Source: Alicyclobacillus sp. (lineage in GTDB: Bacteria > Bacillota > Bacilli > Alicyclobacillales > Alicyclobacillaceae). From it: 64,000 nucleotides of DNA. Every line of letters starts with the position of its first letter. The stretch's first letter is position 1. Shown piece by piece: positions 27,614-35,126 of the stretch. The notes under the pieces are model-generated. The model searched no databases and was not told where the DNA came from. It saw only the letters and a list, made by a program, of their open reading frames with translations. Both the position numbers and the translations under genes were made by a program. The stretch is taken from the NCBI GenBank assembly GCA_023511295.1, contig JAIMBT010000012.1, positions 53,815-117,814 on the forward strand, written 5' to 3'.

Positions 27614-28062
27614 AATCCCACTCAGTTCATATTAACAGTCTGAGCCTAAACAGTGCGGGCTTAGCTGGATAATTTGTTATGGTGGGGCAGCAGAACACGG
27701 CATCCACCGTTTTACAGACAGGCAGGACGATGGAATTACACGGCTCAGATGAGACGCTGGGAGACATGAGAGGATAAGCCGCAAAGGTGTATGTGGATAT
27801 CCAATGTGCGACCATATTCTGGAAATCTGGGACACCCGTGTGCTCGACCCAGCGGGTCCTCCCACGCCATCCGAACAATCTGTCCGTCATGTCACACGAG
27901 AATAACTACGGATGGGCTAGCATGAGGGAGAAAACGGAAGATCATAGAGAGAGGAGTGCGCAATACGACGCGCGCTGTCCCGATCGTCTTACAAAGACGT
28001 ATTTGGTAAATTTCAGAGTCGCTATCTCTTCCTTCAACTCCGCCGCTTCCGGGCTGGTGCCT
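27614..28062. other. no supported gene beside attL
   Basis: About 450 bp next to attL with only short frames lacking good ribosome sites. A minus-strand frame (27627-27890) may be a decayed gene, but I cannot name it. This stretch would form one arm of attP. Confidence 0.5.
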
Positions 28063-28692
28063 CTATGGCCCTTGTTGAGTAATTCCATCTCCGTCAAGCT
28101 GATCTGACTTCCAATTTGGATCGTTAGTGTTGACCTGTCCAACAGTGGTCGTGGTTTTGATGTGTGCCCCGTTCAACGCTAAGTAGTCATCCAAGAAGTA
28201 TTGTTTCGTCCCGATCACATACGTCTGAACGTTTTTACTAGTTCGCTCGATTCGTGCGAACATATTCGGATGCTTTTTCAGGTACGCATTCCACTGCGTA
28301 GCTGTAACAGTTGTGGCATCCGTTGTGCCGGGATAAACAATCAAGAATTGATCCTTAGTGTCGCTTGCAGGCGCAGTCAGCACATTCCCATTCAACTTTG
28401 CAGTGGGGTGAGCGATGCTGTTAGCATCCAGATTCAACTTAACTGCGAAGTTGTCCACATACAGTGCGCCAGTCGGAACCTTGTCATAGTGTCCAGGCTT
28501 AAACGGTTTTGGCGCTCCAGCAGACATCACCGAGTATAAGCGCGATGCTTCTGCCGTTGAACCAGAAAGTGAAGTCTGAACACTAGGTGGAAGGCTTTTG
28601 ACCCAAAACGGACTAAGAACCCAAACCAAGAAAATCAGTATCAAAAATACCAATATAAGTGGGAGTCTCCTTAGTACGAAAATGCCAATCAC
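28063..28692 (-). CDS. membrane-anchored protein with QWNA motif domain (paralogue 1)
   Basis: About 209 residues. N-terminal anchor (LPLILVFLILIFLVWVLSPFW), then a soluble exported domain. Residues near 130 read VTATQWNAYLKKHPNMFARI, closely matching VTPAQWNAFVKQHPDYVRAV in the next minus-strand gene, so the two share a domain. I do not recognise it. The start is uncertain: GTG at 28692 has AGGA too close, while an in-frame TTG after CTAAGGAG about 40 nt downstream is possible. Both genes point toward attL. Confidence 0.6.
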   Translation of the reverse strand: MIGIFVLRRLPLILVFLILIFLVWVLSPFWVKSLPPSVQTSLSGSTAEASRLYSVMSAGAPKPFKPGHYDKVPTGALYVDNFAVKLNLDANSIAHPTAKLNGNVLTAPASDTKDQFLIVYPGTTDATTVTATQWNAYLKKHPNMFARIERTSKNVQTYVIGTKQYFLDDYLALNGAHIKTTTTVGQVNTNDPNWKSDQLDGDGITQQGP

Positions 28693-28780
28693 TCCTATCT
28701 ATCGTCTGCTCATAGTGGTGCGCAAGTCATTTGATATCGCCCGTTACAATACTCCATCACACTACCACTCTACCAGTGAG

Positions 28781-29500
28781 TTATTGCGCGTTCGAGAACT
28801 GCTTCCCGTCAGGGAATGTGAAAATCTCATTCGGAGCGACCAGAGCATAAGAGTTTCCATCATGGAAAATCTTCCACCCTTGTCCTTCGTGCGCCTTCAC
28901 ATCAGCCTCAAACGTACCGTATGTGACTGCATAATCAGTCGTTGCAGGTTCATCTTGAGTCACAACAAAGTATTGATTTTGCTGTTGTGCAGCCGTTCCT
29001 GGATTCGTCAGGTTCGGCGCAGACGCGACATAGACAGGTACTCCATTTTGAGACGTTACCGCTCGAACGTAATCAGGATGTTGCTTCACAAAAGCGTTCC
29101 ACTGCGCCGGAGTAACCCTTTCGGATTGATCCGTTGGTGTATTGATGAAACACGTTGCGTTTGCGGGCGCAACCGCATTGGAACCGCCAGAGTAAACAAC
29201 CTCCTTCTTGACTTGCTGGACTTTCTGGACCTTCTGGACGTGCTGTACTGGCTTTGAAACTTCTTGAGTCTTACTTCCCCCGACATCTGAACTGGACTTC
29301 TTTTGAGTCGTGACAGGCGTGGTGTTGGCAGTGTCATTACCTTTACCAAGCGCTTCAACGCTTAACGCAATCGCCGTACCCAGGTTCTTGCCTGCAACGG
29401 TAAGAGTCGATTGCGCCAACTCCGTTTGAGTTGGGTAAAACTTGTATGCACCTAACACCAAAACGGCAATCACGGCCACGAAAATCAAGAACTTTCTCAC
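28781..29500 (-). CDS. membrane-anchored protein with QWNA motif domain (paralogue 2)
   Basis: About 239 residues. Signal anchor (FLIFVAVIAVLVLGAYKF), a Lys/Val/Gln-rich stalk (HVQKVQKVQQVKKEV, about 90-105), then the same VTxxQWNAxxKxHP module as the neighbour and a C-terminal beta-rich part (GWKIFHDGNSYALVAPNEIF). GTG at 29500 lies 6 nt after AGGTGG; GTG at 29515 is possible. Likely displayed at the outer membrane face. It may act in mating, entry exclusion or as cargo; none can be shown. Confidence 0.65.
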   Translation of the reverse strand: MRKFLIFVAVIAVLVLGAYKFYPTQTELAQSTLTVAGKNLGTAIALSVEALGKGNDTANTTPVTTQKKSSSDVGGSKTQEVSKPVQHVQKVQKVQQVKKEVVYSGGSNAVAPANATCFINTPTDQSERVTPAQWNAFVKQHPDYVRAVTSQNGVPVYVASAPNLTNPGTAAQQQNQYFVVTQDEPATTDYAVTYGTFEADVKAHEGQGWKIFHDGNSYALVAPNEIFTFPDGKQFSNAQ

Positions 29501-29650
29501 CAGCGGCCACCTCACTCCGACATTTTCTGTAGAAGTCGTGATGTGTTTATTGTCGGAAATTTACGCCTGTATTGTATCCGATGTAGGCGATCCGCGCCAC
29601 TGTCTATGAAAACATATGTTCTGGATTTATATTTTATCCAACCCGTGCTA

Positions 29651-29679
29651 TTGACTCCTGTTTTTGGTTGAGATATACT
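29651..29679 (+). promoter_or_regulatory. sigma-A promoter of the leader RNA
   Basis: TTGACT (29651-29656), 17-nt spacer, TATACT (29674-29679). Start of transcription expected near 29686, just before the first stem of the structured leader. Confidence 0.75.
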
Positions 29680-29693
29680 AGAACTGCACTAGA

Positions 29694-29986
29694 GCTTAGT
29701 AGTTTTCGCCCGTTACAGGGCACTCGCCGGCAAGAGCCGGGAGCAGGCGGCTACTAAGGCATAACAGATGTATGGGGGCGGCCCAACACTGGGCCGGGAG
29801 CCGACACAAGTTGTCGGCCCACACCGCAAAGCGGATGTGGATGAAGTAAACAAGCATCGGTGCATGGAGTGCATCGGTGGTTGGCTTCGTCCGCGTCCGC
29901 TTTTTTGTGTTCTGTCGTTGTCGCACGAGTTTTGCAACTGTTCTCGGCTGGATAGCCGAGCCCACCTCGGGTCCTACAGGGGAGGT
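29694..29986 (+). ncRNA. hairpin-dense leader or regulatory RNA
   Basis: About 290 nt with many perfect stems: an outer CTTAGTAG/CTACTAAG helix (from 29695) enclosing GCCC/GGGC and CCGGC/GCCGG hairpins; CGGCCC/GGGCCG; a 7-bp GCCGACA/TGTCGGC hairpin; CCGC/GCGG extended by CCACA/TGTGG; a GTCCGC repeat followed by TTTTTT (about 29900); a 7-bp CTCGGCT/AGCCGAG hairpin; and ACCTC (29964-29968) able to pair with GAGGT (29982-29986), which is the ribosome site of the next gene. The promoter, the early T-run and the masked ribosome site resemble a riboregulator. It matches no class I recognise. Confidence 0.6.
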
Positions 29987-29992
29987 ATGTCT

Positions 29993-30448
29993 ATGAGGGT
30001 GCCTGTGTTTGACAGTACGGGATTGCTCTGGAACGACATGAAGCCAAGTCAAGCGCGACGAGAGGTTGAGCGAGGGTTTGCCAGATGGGTAACGCTGCAG
30101 CAAGTGGCTGATGACGCCATGGATTACTGGTGTAGCGCACGAGGTTTGCCAACTGCGAACGCTCGCTGGGACGTTGTACGGCAGCTACGACGAGATTGCC
30201 TCAATGGTGCTGCGGATATGGTTGTCCTTCAGACGGTTACTGCCGCTGTTTCAGTTAGAGGAGTTCGCCGTGCGGCGGCACACGCGACGTATGAGGCCCG
30301 TCTACGCGAGGCCGTAATGCGAGCCAATCATCCGTCGCAAGCCGAGCGGTTGTACGCTATAGCTGGTGTCCGCCCAGATGACAGGGCAATGGCTGACATC
30401 CACAAGCACGCCGATGTCGTAGCTGTGTTTGGGCGGGGCGCAATGTGA
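29993..30448 (+). CDS. hypothetical protein behind structured leader
   Basis: 151 residues, soluble, helical, Arg- and Ala-rich, no family recognised. ATG at 29993 is chosen because the GGGGAGGT site touches the earlier ATG at 29987. Its ribosome site can be masked by the leader fold, so expression is probably controlled. It precedes the Rep-like HTH gene, and a strong terminator separates them. A replication or copy-control role is a guess from position. Confidence 0.55.
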   Translation: MRVPVFDSTGLLWNDMKPSQARREVERGFARWVTLQQVADDAMDYWCSARGLPTANARWDVVRQLRRDCLNGAADMVVLQTVTAAVSVRGVRRAAAHATYEARLREAVMRANHPSQAERLYAIAGVRPDDRAMADIHKHADVVAVFGRGAM

Positions 30449-30507
30449 GGGCGATGGCTGCCACCATCGCCCGTCGAAAATTGAAGACCTGTACAAAGTA
30501 TAACACG

Positions 30508-30535
30508 GGGCCGTGCTGTGGAGCACGGCCCTTCT
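30508..30535 (+). terminator. intrinsic terminator
   Basis: Perfect 10-bp stem GGGCCGTGCT with GTGG loop, then TTCTTGG. Confidence 0.85.
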
Positions 30536-30562
30536 TGGTTTTGCACAGCGAGGTGATGCTAT

Positions 30563-31471
30563 ATGGGTGATATGGTGGTGCAGTTTCGCGGCACCATCTA
30601 CGAAAGAGGGTACGGCACGATTGCCCAAAAAGTGATGCGGGACAAGACATTACATCCTTATGCGAAAGTCATATATGCATATCTCGTGTCGTTTGCCGGA
30701 CAAGACGGAAGCGCATTTCCGAGCGTCAACTTGATGATGCGCGAACTTGGGATAAAAAGCGAAGATACCTTTTACAAGTACAGAAAGCAACTTACCGATG
30801 CCGGATACATCACCATCGAAAAAGGCAATCCCGATGGCGGAAAGTTCCAAAACAACATCTACGTCATCGAAACCACAGTTAAACCGTACCCTAACTCGTC
30901 GAGTACGGCCAAATCGAGCACGACGAAATTGAGCACCACCAAATCGACCTCGATGAAATCCGGCACTACAACGAACAGTGCTTTACAAGTATCAATAGAT
31001 CACAATAATCAAGCTATCAACAACGAACAAGAGTCGGTTGTTGTCGAGAACGTACGTGAATCGATAGAGTCTATTTTGGGTGTCGGTGTTAAGACGCTAA
31101 CAGATCTACCCAAGTGGATCGACACATACGGTACCGATTATTTGGTACAAAAAGCCACGATAATCGCCAACGATCCGCCAAAAGGTGGTTGGAGAAATGT
31201 GGTAGGGGCTTATCGATCTGCTGTGCTGGGTAACTGGAGCGAAACAAGCAGCACTGCACAGTTGGATGAAGGTGGGAAAGCATCCCCATCTCATTACGAC
31301 TTCCGCTACCACAACTACTACATGGCTTGCGAAAGAGAGCAGTACTTGCTCTATTGTCAGAGCCATCCGCAGTATGTCGAACAGTTGGTTGCACAGTATG
31401 GGAGCCGAGCGCTGCAAGATATACCAGGGATGATCTCAGGAGGTGATGATGATGTGGCGTTATGGTCTTAG
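30563..31471 (+). CDS. HTH_36-type DNA-binding protein, possible replication initiator
   Basis: 302 residues. The N-terminal winged helix LHPYAKVIYAYLVSFAGQDG followed by SAFPSVNLMMRELGIKSEDT is the HTH_36 module found in RepA_N/DnaD-like replication proteins and phage regulators. A Ser/Thr/Lys linker (about 115-140) leads to a C-terminal helical domain. GAGGTGATGCT ribosome site. TGTATTAC repeats about 300 nt after its end would suit an initiator that binds iterons. Many ICEs replicate as circles after excision; I infer such a role. Confidence 0.65.
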   Translation: MGDMVVQFRGTIYERGYGTIAQKVMRDKTLHPYAKVIYAYLVSFAGQDGSAFPSVNLMMRELGIKSEDTFYKYRKQLTDAGYITIEKGNPDGGKFQNNIYVIETTVKPYPNSSSTAKSSTTKLSTTKSTSMKSGTTTNSALQVSIDHNNQAINNEQESVVVENVRESIESILGVGVKTLTDLPKWIDTYGTDYLVQKATIIANDPPKGGWRNVVGAYRSAVLGNWSETSSTAQLDEGGKASPSHYDFRYHNYYMACEREQYLLYCQSHPQYVEQLVAQYGSRALQDIPGMISGGDDDVALWS

Positions 31472-31739
31472 CACTCGTCAGGTTGCTAGTGGGGCCTGGT
31501 CCAACTCGTGGTGGCGTGAGTACATCCGTTTGCGCCTTGTCGTTGAGCAGTTGCCCCCCGACGTTGCAGAGCCTCGGGAGGCGTTGCGTCACGTGGATCA
31601 CATCCTCTATCTGGCGCACAAGCGCGGCGACAGGTCCTTTACCCATGTGGCCCAAGGCAAACGCCTTAGGCCGGCAATGCAGGCTGTTTGCGATGCTTTG
31701 GTTGCAGTTGGGTACGCCGATCTCTACCAAGCGATGTAA
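31452..31739 (+). CDS. small basic protein
   Basis: 95 residues overlapping the previous gene by 20 nt, with AGGAGGTG before ATG at 31452. Begins MWRYGLSTRQVASGAW; Arg- and Trp-rich, helical, no membrane span. Translationally coupled to the HTH gene; function unknown. Confidence 0.5.
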   Translation: MWRYGLSTRQVASGAWSNSWWREYIRLRLVVEQLPPDVAEPREALRHVDHILYLAHKRGDRSFTHVAQGKRLRPAMQAVCDALVAVGYADLYQAM

Positions 31740-31744
31740 CACAG

Positions 31745-31863
31745 TGTATTACGTCTGAAATCCTGCGCCCCACAAGAGATGGCGGGATTTTGTATTACGT
31801 CAAAACATGTGATTGTATTACATTTTGTATTCGCCTCCATGGAGGTAATACAAAGTGTATTAC
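31745..31863 (+). repeat. TGTATTAC repeat array (iteron-like)
   Basis: TGTATTAC occurs at 31745, 31791, 31814 and 31856, the first two extended to TGTATTACGTC. GTAATACA at 31845-31852 is inverted and forms, with the last copy, a palindrome with a 3-nt centre. Such spacing suits binding sites for the HTH_36 protein just upstream, as in iteron origins or operators. Confidence 0.6.
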
Positions 31864-31865
31864 AA

Positions 31866-31906
31866 AACGCCGAGAACGCCTATTGTATCAAGGGTTCCCG
31901 GCGTTT
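31866..31906 (+). terminator. terminator-like hairpin after the repeats
   Basis: AACGCCG and GAAC arms pair with GTTC and CGGCGTT around one A/C mismatch, followed by TTCTTA. The loop contains another TTGTATCA. Confidence 0.6.
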
Positions 31907-31927
31907 CTTATACGAGGGGGTGGGTGG

Positions 31928-32131
31928 ATGCCAAGGCGGACAACAATCAAGGTCGTACAGGTGGTTCAGGAAGCGAGGATGTTAATGGCTGTTCCGTCTG
32001 ATGACTGCTCACCTCCTAGGGGGGATACGCATTGGGTCAGATGGACACGATTGCGGCAGTGCTTGCGGCAACGCTGGCGGCAAGGGATGCGGGTATGGAC
32101 GCTGCGGCCATCGAGACGATGCAAAACATGA
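31928..32131 (+). CDS. possible small protein
   Basis: 67 residues starting MPRRTTIKVVQVVQEARMLM after GGGGGTGGGTGG. The Arg/Trp-rich end overlaps the next gene in another frame and looks non-coding, so the true product may be shorter or absent. Confidence 0.25.
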   Translation: MPRRTTIKVVQVVQEARMLMAVPSDDCSPPRGDTHWVRWTRLRQCLRQRWRQGMRVWTLRPSRRCKT

Positions 32132-32229
32132 TGGAACACTATCTCACGTTGCCTCGGTCGGCATTGTGGCGGGACATGGCGGAATACGAGTCGCACTTAT
32201 GGGAGGCGAAGGACCATGACCAATCGTGA
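32032..32229 (+). CDS. small helical protein
   Basis: 65 residues, TTG start 7 nt after a GGGGGG site. Ala/Met-rich helical sequence (MDTIAAVLAATLAARDAGMD) ending acidic. Overlaps the next gene by 14 nt, typical of ICE small-gene operons. Function unknown. Confidence 0.5.
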   Translation: MGQMDTIAAVLAATLAARDAGMDAAAIETMQNMMEHYLTLPRSALWRDMAEYESHLWEAKDHDQS

Positions 32230-32389
32230 GGCGGAGGCGTACATGGTGTTGGCCGCCAAAGATGTTGGCTTGAGTCGAGAGGTTGTGAGACAGCTGGTCG
32301 AGTGCTTGGCATGGCGCATGGACGTGATGACAGAGAGTGAGGCAGTACGGGCGGCCGACAAGTGGTTGCAGTCAGCAGAGGGAGGTTGA
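32216..32389 (+). CDS. small protein (57 aa)
   Basis: MTNREAEAYMVLAAKDVGLS then REVVRQLVECLAWRMDVMTE: one or two amphipathic helices, no membrane span. GGGAGGCGAAGGACC ribosome site. It overlaps the gene before by 14 nt and abuts the membrane protein after it. Confidence 0.5.
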   Translation: MTNREAEAYMVLAAKDVGLSREVVRQLVECLAWRMDVMTESEAVRAADKWLQSAEGG

Positions 32390-32391
32390 TG

Positions 32392-32589
32392 ATGGTGATG
32401 ATGTGGAGACTGGTGCGGCTTGGCGTGTTTTTGGCTGGTGCTGTCGTCATCTGGTCACACAGTGGTGCTATTGAGGATGCTGTGATATCCAGAGTCGACC
32501 CAAGCTACCAGCCAGGGCAAGTGCAGGTGACGATGCATCAGGCGGTGCAGGGGATTCAGGAGGCTTCACTGGTGCTTGGCGGTGATTGA
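32392..32589 (+). CDS. small single-span membrane protein
   Basis: 65 residues. LVRLGVFLAGAVVIWSHSGAI is a membrane span; the polar tail ends LGGD. The GGGAGG site lies within the end of the preceding gene. Followed by a strong terminator that closes the small-gene operon. Confidence 0.5.
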   Translation: MVMMWRLVRLGVFLAGAVVIWSHSGAIEDAVISRVDPSYQPGQVQVTMHQAVQGIQEASLVLGGD

Positions 32590-32662
32590 TACCGGTCCGT
32601 CTAAATGGTACCTTGATGCTAGGCGTCAAACACTCACGGCTAGGCAAATAACGGGACCAAAG

Positions 32663-32694
32663 AAGTCTGGAGACTGCGACTCCAGGCTTTTTTG
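32663..32694 (+). terminator. intrinsic terminator
   Basis: Ten-bp stem AAGTCTGGAG / CTCCAGGCTT with 7-nt loop, then T6. Confidence 0.9.
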
Positions 32695-32723
32695 GTGTTT
32701 TCGGTTTTATAGGGGGGATGCCC

Positions 32724-32903
32724 ATGGCGAACAATGTCGCAACAGAGACACCCCGGATCGATGAGGTGGTACGAACATACGGTAAAACAACCGTGCACAT
32801 CAGGCCTTCCATCATTGACGACTCGATAAATCGACGCAAGGCGGTTTTGGAAGCCATAGCTGATTGCTTCAGAAAGACAAGCGGTTATATGTCAAGGGGG
32901 TGA
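32724..32903 (+). CDS. small soluble protein (59 aa)
   Basis: Begins MANNVATETPRIDEVVRTYG and contains HIRPSIIDDSINRRKAVLEA. GGGGGG site 6 nt before ATG at 32724. Helical, unknown. Followed 3 nt later by another frame. Confidence 0.5.
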   Translation: MANNVATETPRIDEVVRTYGKTTVHIRPSIIDDSINRRKAVLEAIADCFRKTSGYMSRG

Positions 32904-32906
32904 TCG

Positions 32907-33050
32907 ATGAGAATTGGAAATCACTTTGGGAAATGGCGACAATTTCACAGATGGAGGCATGACTCGAATAGAACCCGCTTGTTCGCCGAATTTTCAGAAC
33001 GGCGTCGTGGGCCTCGGAATTGGAAATACCGGACTCGGTTGGCGGGAGTA
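32907..33050 (+). pseudogene. gene fragment cut by the IS110 element
   Basis: ATG after AAGGGGGTGATCG, encoding a very basic head (MRIGNHFGKWRQFHRWRHDS). The frame runs into the insertion element and ends inside it at 33104, so the native C-terminus was probably lost. No matching remainder was found beyond the element. Confidence 0.4.
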
Positions 33051-34440
33051 GTTATCTCCTCCTATCCGGTGGTGTGTACAGCTGTTTGGTGGTCAGTAGT
33101 GTGAACACCAAGCGTACCAGTTTTCTTGCAGTTAGGACGAGTGCTCTTTTGTGTTTGTGCTTCAACGCTTCACTATATTTCTTGCGGTAGAACTCGGCAT
33201 ACTCAGAGTCATGCTGCCGTACCTTGTCCGCAGCCTGAATCAAGTAGTAGCGCAGATACCTGTTGCCGGTGCGCATTCGGCTTGTCTCTTCGGACTCGTA
33301 GTCTCCGGACTGGTACTGGCTCCACACGAGGCCTGCGTACTTTGCCAAAGCGCTGTGGTTCCTGAAGCACCCAATGTCGCCGATCTCAGCGATGATGCCA
33401 GCGGCGTAGACCGGACCGATGCCATTGACAGTTTCGAGCGTATTGGGGATTGCCCGCATGAGTTTGGCAATGGCCTTGTCGAGTCGTTTTACTTCAGACT
33501 CCATGTGCTGGATCACACTGAGAGTGACGGACAACGAGAGGTTCACCGGGTCTTTCATGACCTTGTCCAGACGGAACGAGTTGCGGGCCAGCTTTTGCAG
33601 TTCCCGAGCTGTCTCCTCTGGGTCATCGAAGCGGTTCCTGCCCTTTTCGACCAGGAAAGCGACGAGGTCTTCCAGGGGCATGGAGGCAATCTGCTCCGGC
33701 TCGAGTTCCTGAATCACCGCCAACGAAGTAGTGCCGAACGTGTTGGAGAACGGGCTGTCCTGACGCAGGCCGCTGAATTTGAGGAACAGCTGATTCAGGA
33801 AAAACGTCTTGTCCCGAGTAATCGTCTGAACAAGATGAAAGCGAGTCCGGGTCAGCCTTTGCAATGCTTCGTATTGGGCAGTATCTGTCATGGCTTGTGG
33901 AAGTCGGCCAAACCGCAGATGGTCTGCAATCACCCAGGCGTCGATGCGGTCGTTCTTGGGAAGGGTGTCGTACCCTTTCTTGAAACGAGCCACTCTCCGT
34001 GCGTTCAAGACGTGTATCTGGGCTTGGAGGTCTGGCTCATATGCTTCGAGTTCGTTCTTCAGGTAATGCGCCAGATGCCATCCGAGGTTGGAGGTAGCCT
34101 CCATCCCCAAGACGACAGCATCCATTTGTCTGGCCTGTGTGGTTTCCAACACCTTGCGAATGAGCGTGTCAGCGCCCGGCTGGTCATTGGAAACCTTGAA
34201 AGAGTCCAAGCCTTGTCCGACCTCATCCATGAATTGAACATGGTGAGAGTCTAAGCTCACGTCGATCCCAACGTGCAGTTTGGACATTCGATTCACCTCC
34301 ATTCAGGAGTAGAGTCAAGCCAGTCCCGGACCTGGGTGCCCGTGGGAAACCACCGACTACAGCCTCGTCATCAGCACTCATCCATGAAGAGGTCAATTAC
34401 GGGTCACTACACCCCCTCAACCATGGAGGCGCAACAAGCG
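33045..34440 (-). mobile_element. IS110-family insertion sequence (ends approximate)
   Basis: One transposase gene on the minus strand with about 150 nt upstream that may encode the guide (bridge/seek) RNA used by this family. IS110 elements have no clear inverted repeats, so the ends cannot be read from one copy; the coordinates are estimates. Confidence 0.7.
33052..34287 (-). CDS. IS110-family transposase (DEDD)
   Basis: 411 residues. N-terminal RuvC-like DEDD domain: LHVGIDVSLDSHHVQF, VVLGMEATSNLGWHLAHYL, PKNDRIDAWVIADHLRFG. C-terminal Transposase_20 domain with VNGIGPVYAAGIIAEIGD and YAGLVWSQYQSGDYESEET, where the conserved serine acts as nucleophile. GGAGGTGA precedes ATG at 34287. The frame is intact, so the IS may be active. 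Target choice in this family is directed by the element's own non-coding RNA. Confidence 0.93.
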   Translation of the reverse strand: MSKLHVGIDVSLDSHHVQFMDEVGQGLDSFKVSNDQPGADTLIRKVLETTQARQMDAVVLGMEATSNLGWHLAHYLKNELEAYEPDLQAQIHVLNARRVARFKKGYDTLPKNDRIDAWVIADHLRFGRLPQAMTDTAQYEALQRLTRTRFHLVQTITRDKTFFLNQLFLKFSGLRQDSPFSNTFGTTSLAVIQELEPEQIASMPLEDLVAFLVEKGRNRFDDPEETARELQKLARNSFRLDKVMKDPVNLSLSVTLSVIQHMESEVKRLDKAIAKLMRAIPNTLETVNGIGPVYAAGIIAEIGDIGCFRNHSALAKYAGLVWSQYQSGDYESEETSRMRTGNRYLRYYLIQAADKVRQHDSEYAEFYRKKYSEALKHKHKRALVLTARKLVRLVFTLLTTKQLYTPPDRRR

Positions 34441-34876
34441 GTTAGAACATGAGTGGTGGATCCTGGGTATCAGGCTTATCACAGCAGTACCAAGTGGTCC
34501 GCAAGGAGGAACAGAAATCTCCCGAGAAAGACTTGCTGACCCCATTGTCCCACAGGCAAGCCCAGGCAGGAACAGGTTCACATCCGTTGGCGTTGGGGCA
34601 TCCCCCAACCAGATGTGGCAAATATGCGGTTGTCAAGGAACGAGCGCATGACAAAGAACCGGAGAAGCGGTCAATCCGACTCCAAGCAAGTACACATACA
34701 GTTGAATCGATACCGACAGCGGCTTGACGGGGGCTCCCCCATCCGGGGTGAAACGGGCAGTGCAAAGGGCATTACTGGTTGGATGAGGGAGCCCCATCAA
34801 CCGTCGCCATCCTTCTGAGCAGCTGTCTCATTCGGATGGCCTTGCAAGAGCCGGCTCTGGAAATTCTTCAGCGTCG
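34441..34876. other. stretch without a supported gene
   Basis: A plus-strand frame (34449-34727, MSGGSWVSGLSQQYQVVRKE...) has no good ribosome site. GGGGCTCCC near 34730 pairs with GGGAGCCCC near 34790 in an imperfect hairpin. Could be IS flank or decayed DNA. Confidence 0.4.
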
Positions 34877-34902
34877 TTCCAGTTGGCCCGGGCCAACTGG
34901 AA
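34877..34902. repeat. 26-bp perfect palindrome
   Basis: Arms TTCCAGTTGGCCC and complement meet with no spacer. CTGGAAATTC occurs at its right edge and again about 40 nt to the left. Possible protein-binding site or single-strand fold. Confidence 0.7.
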
Positions 34903-34964
34903 ATTCAACGACAAAGAACTTCAACTACTATGATACGAGGAGTTTGAGAGTTAGGGACAAAAAC

Positions 34965-35067
34965 GATACCACGGCTTGTCCTTTACCGGGCAAGGCCCGC
35001 TCCTTATCCTCCCTCGCTGCGCTCAGTCCGGTATCGCTCTTCGCCTTGCCCTCGGGCTACGCCGTGG
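34965..35067. promoter_or_regulatory. nested hairpin region upstream of ardC
   Basis: CCACGGC (34969-34975) pairs with GCCGTGG (35061-35067), enclosing GGGCAAGGC (34988-34996) with GCCTTGCCC (35043-35051); GATACC/GGTATC also fits as an alternative pair. It lies 60 nt before the ardC start. In other plasmids such folds upstream of leading-region genes act as promoters on single-stranded DNA; that role here is inference. Confidence 0.5.
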
Positions 35068-35126
35068 ATGAGATCGGGGTAAGCCCCTCACCACAGGGGG
35101 TGACACCCGAACCGGAGGCGAACAGG

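Noticed and set aside
27942..28142. Minus-strand frame overlapping the end of the first QWNA-motif gene
   Set aside because: It lies out of frame with a better gene and has only a weak GACGGAG upstream.
33151..34254. 367-codon plus-strand frame over the IS110 transposase
   Set aside because: Antisense of a motif-complete DEDD transposase.
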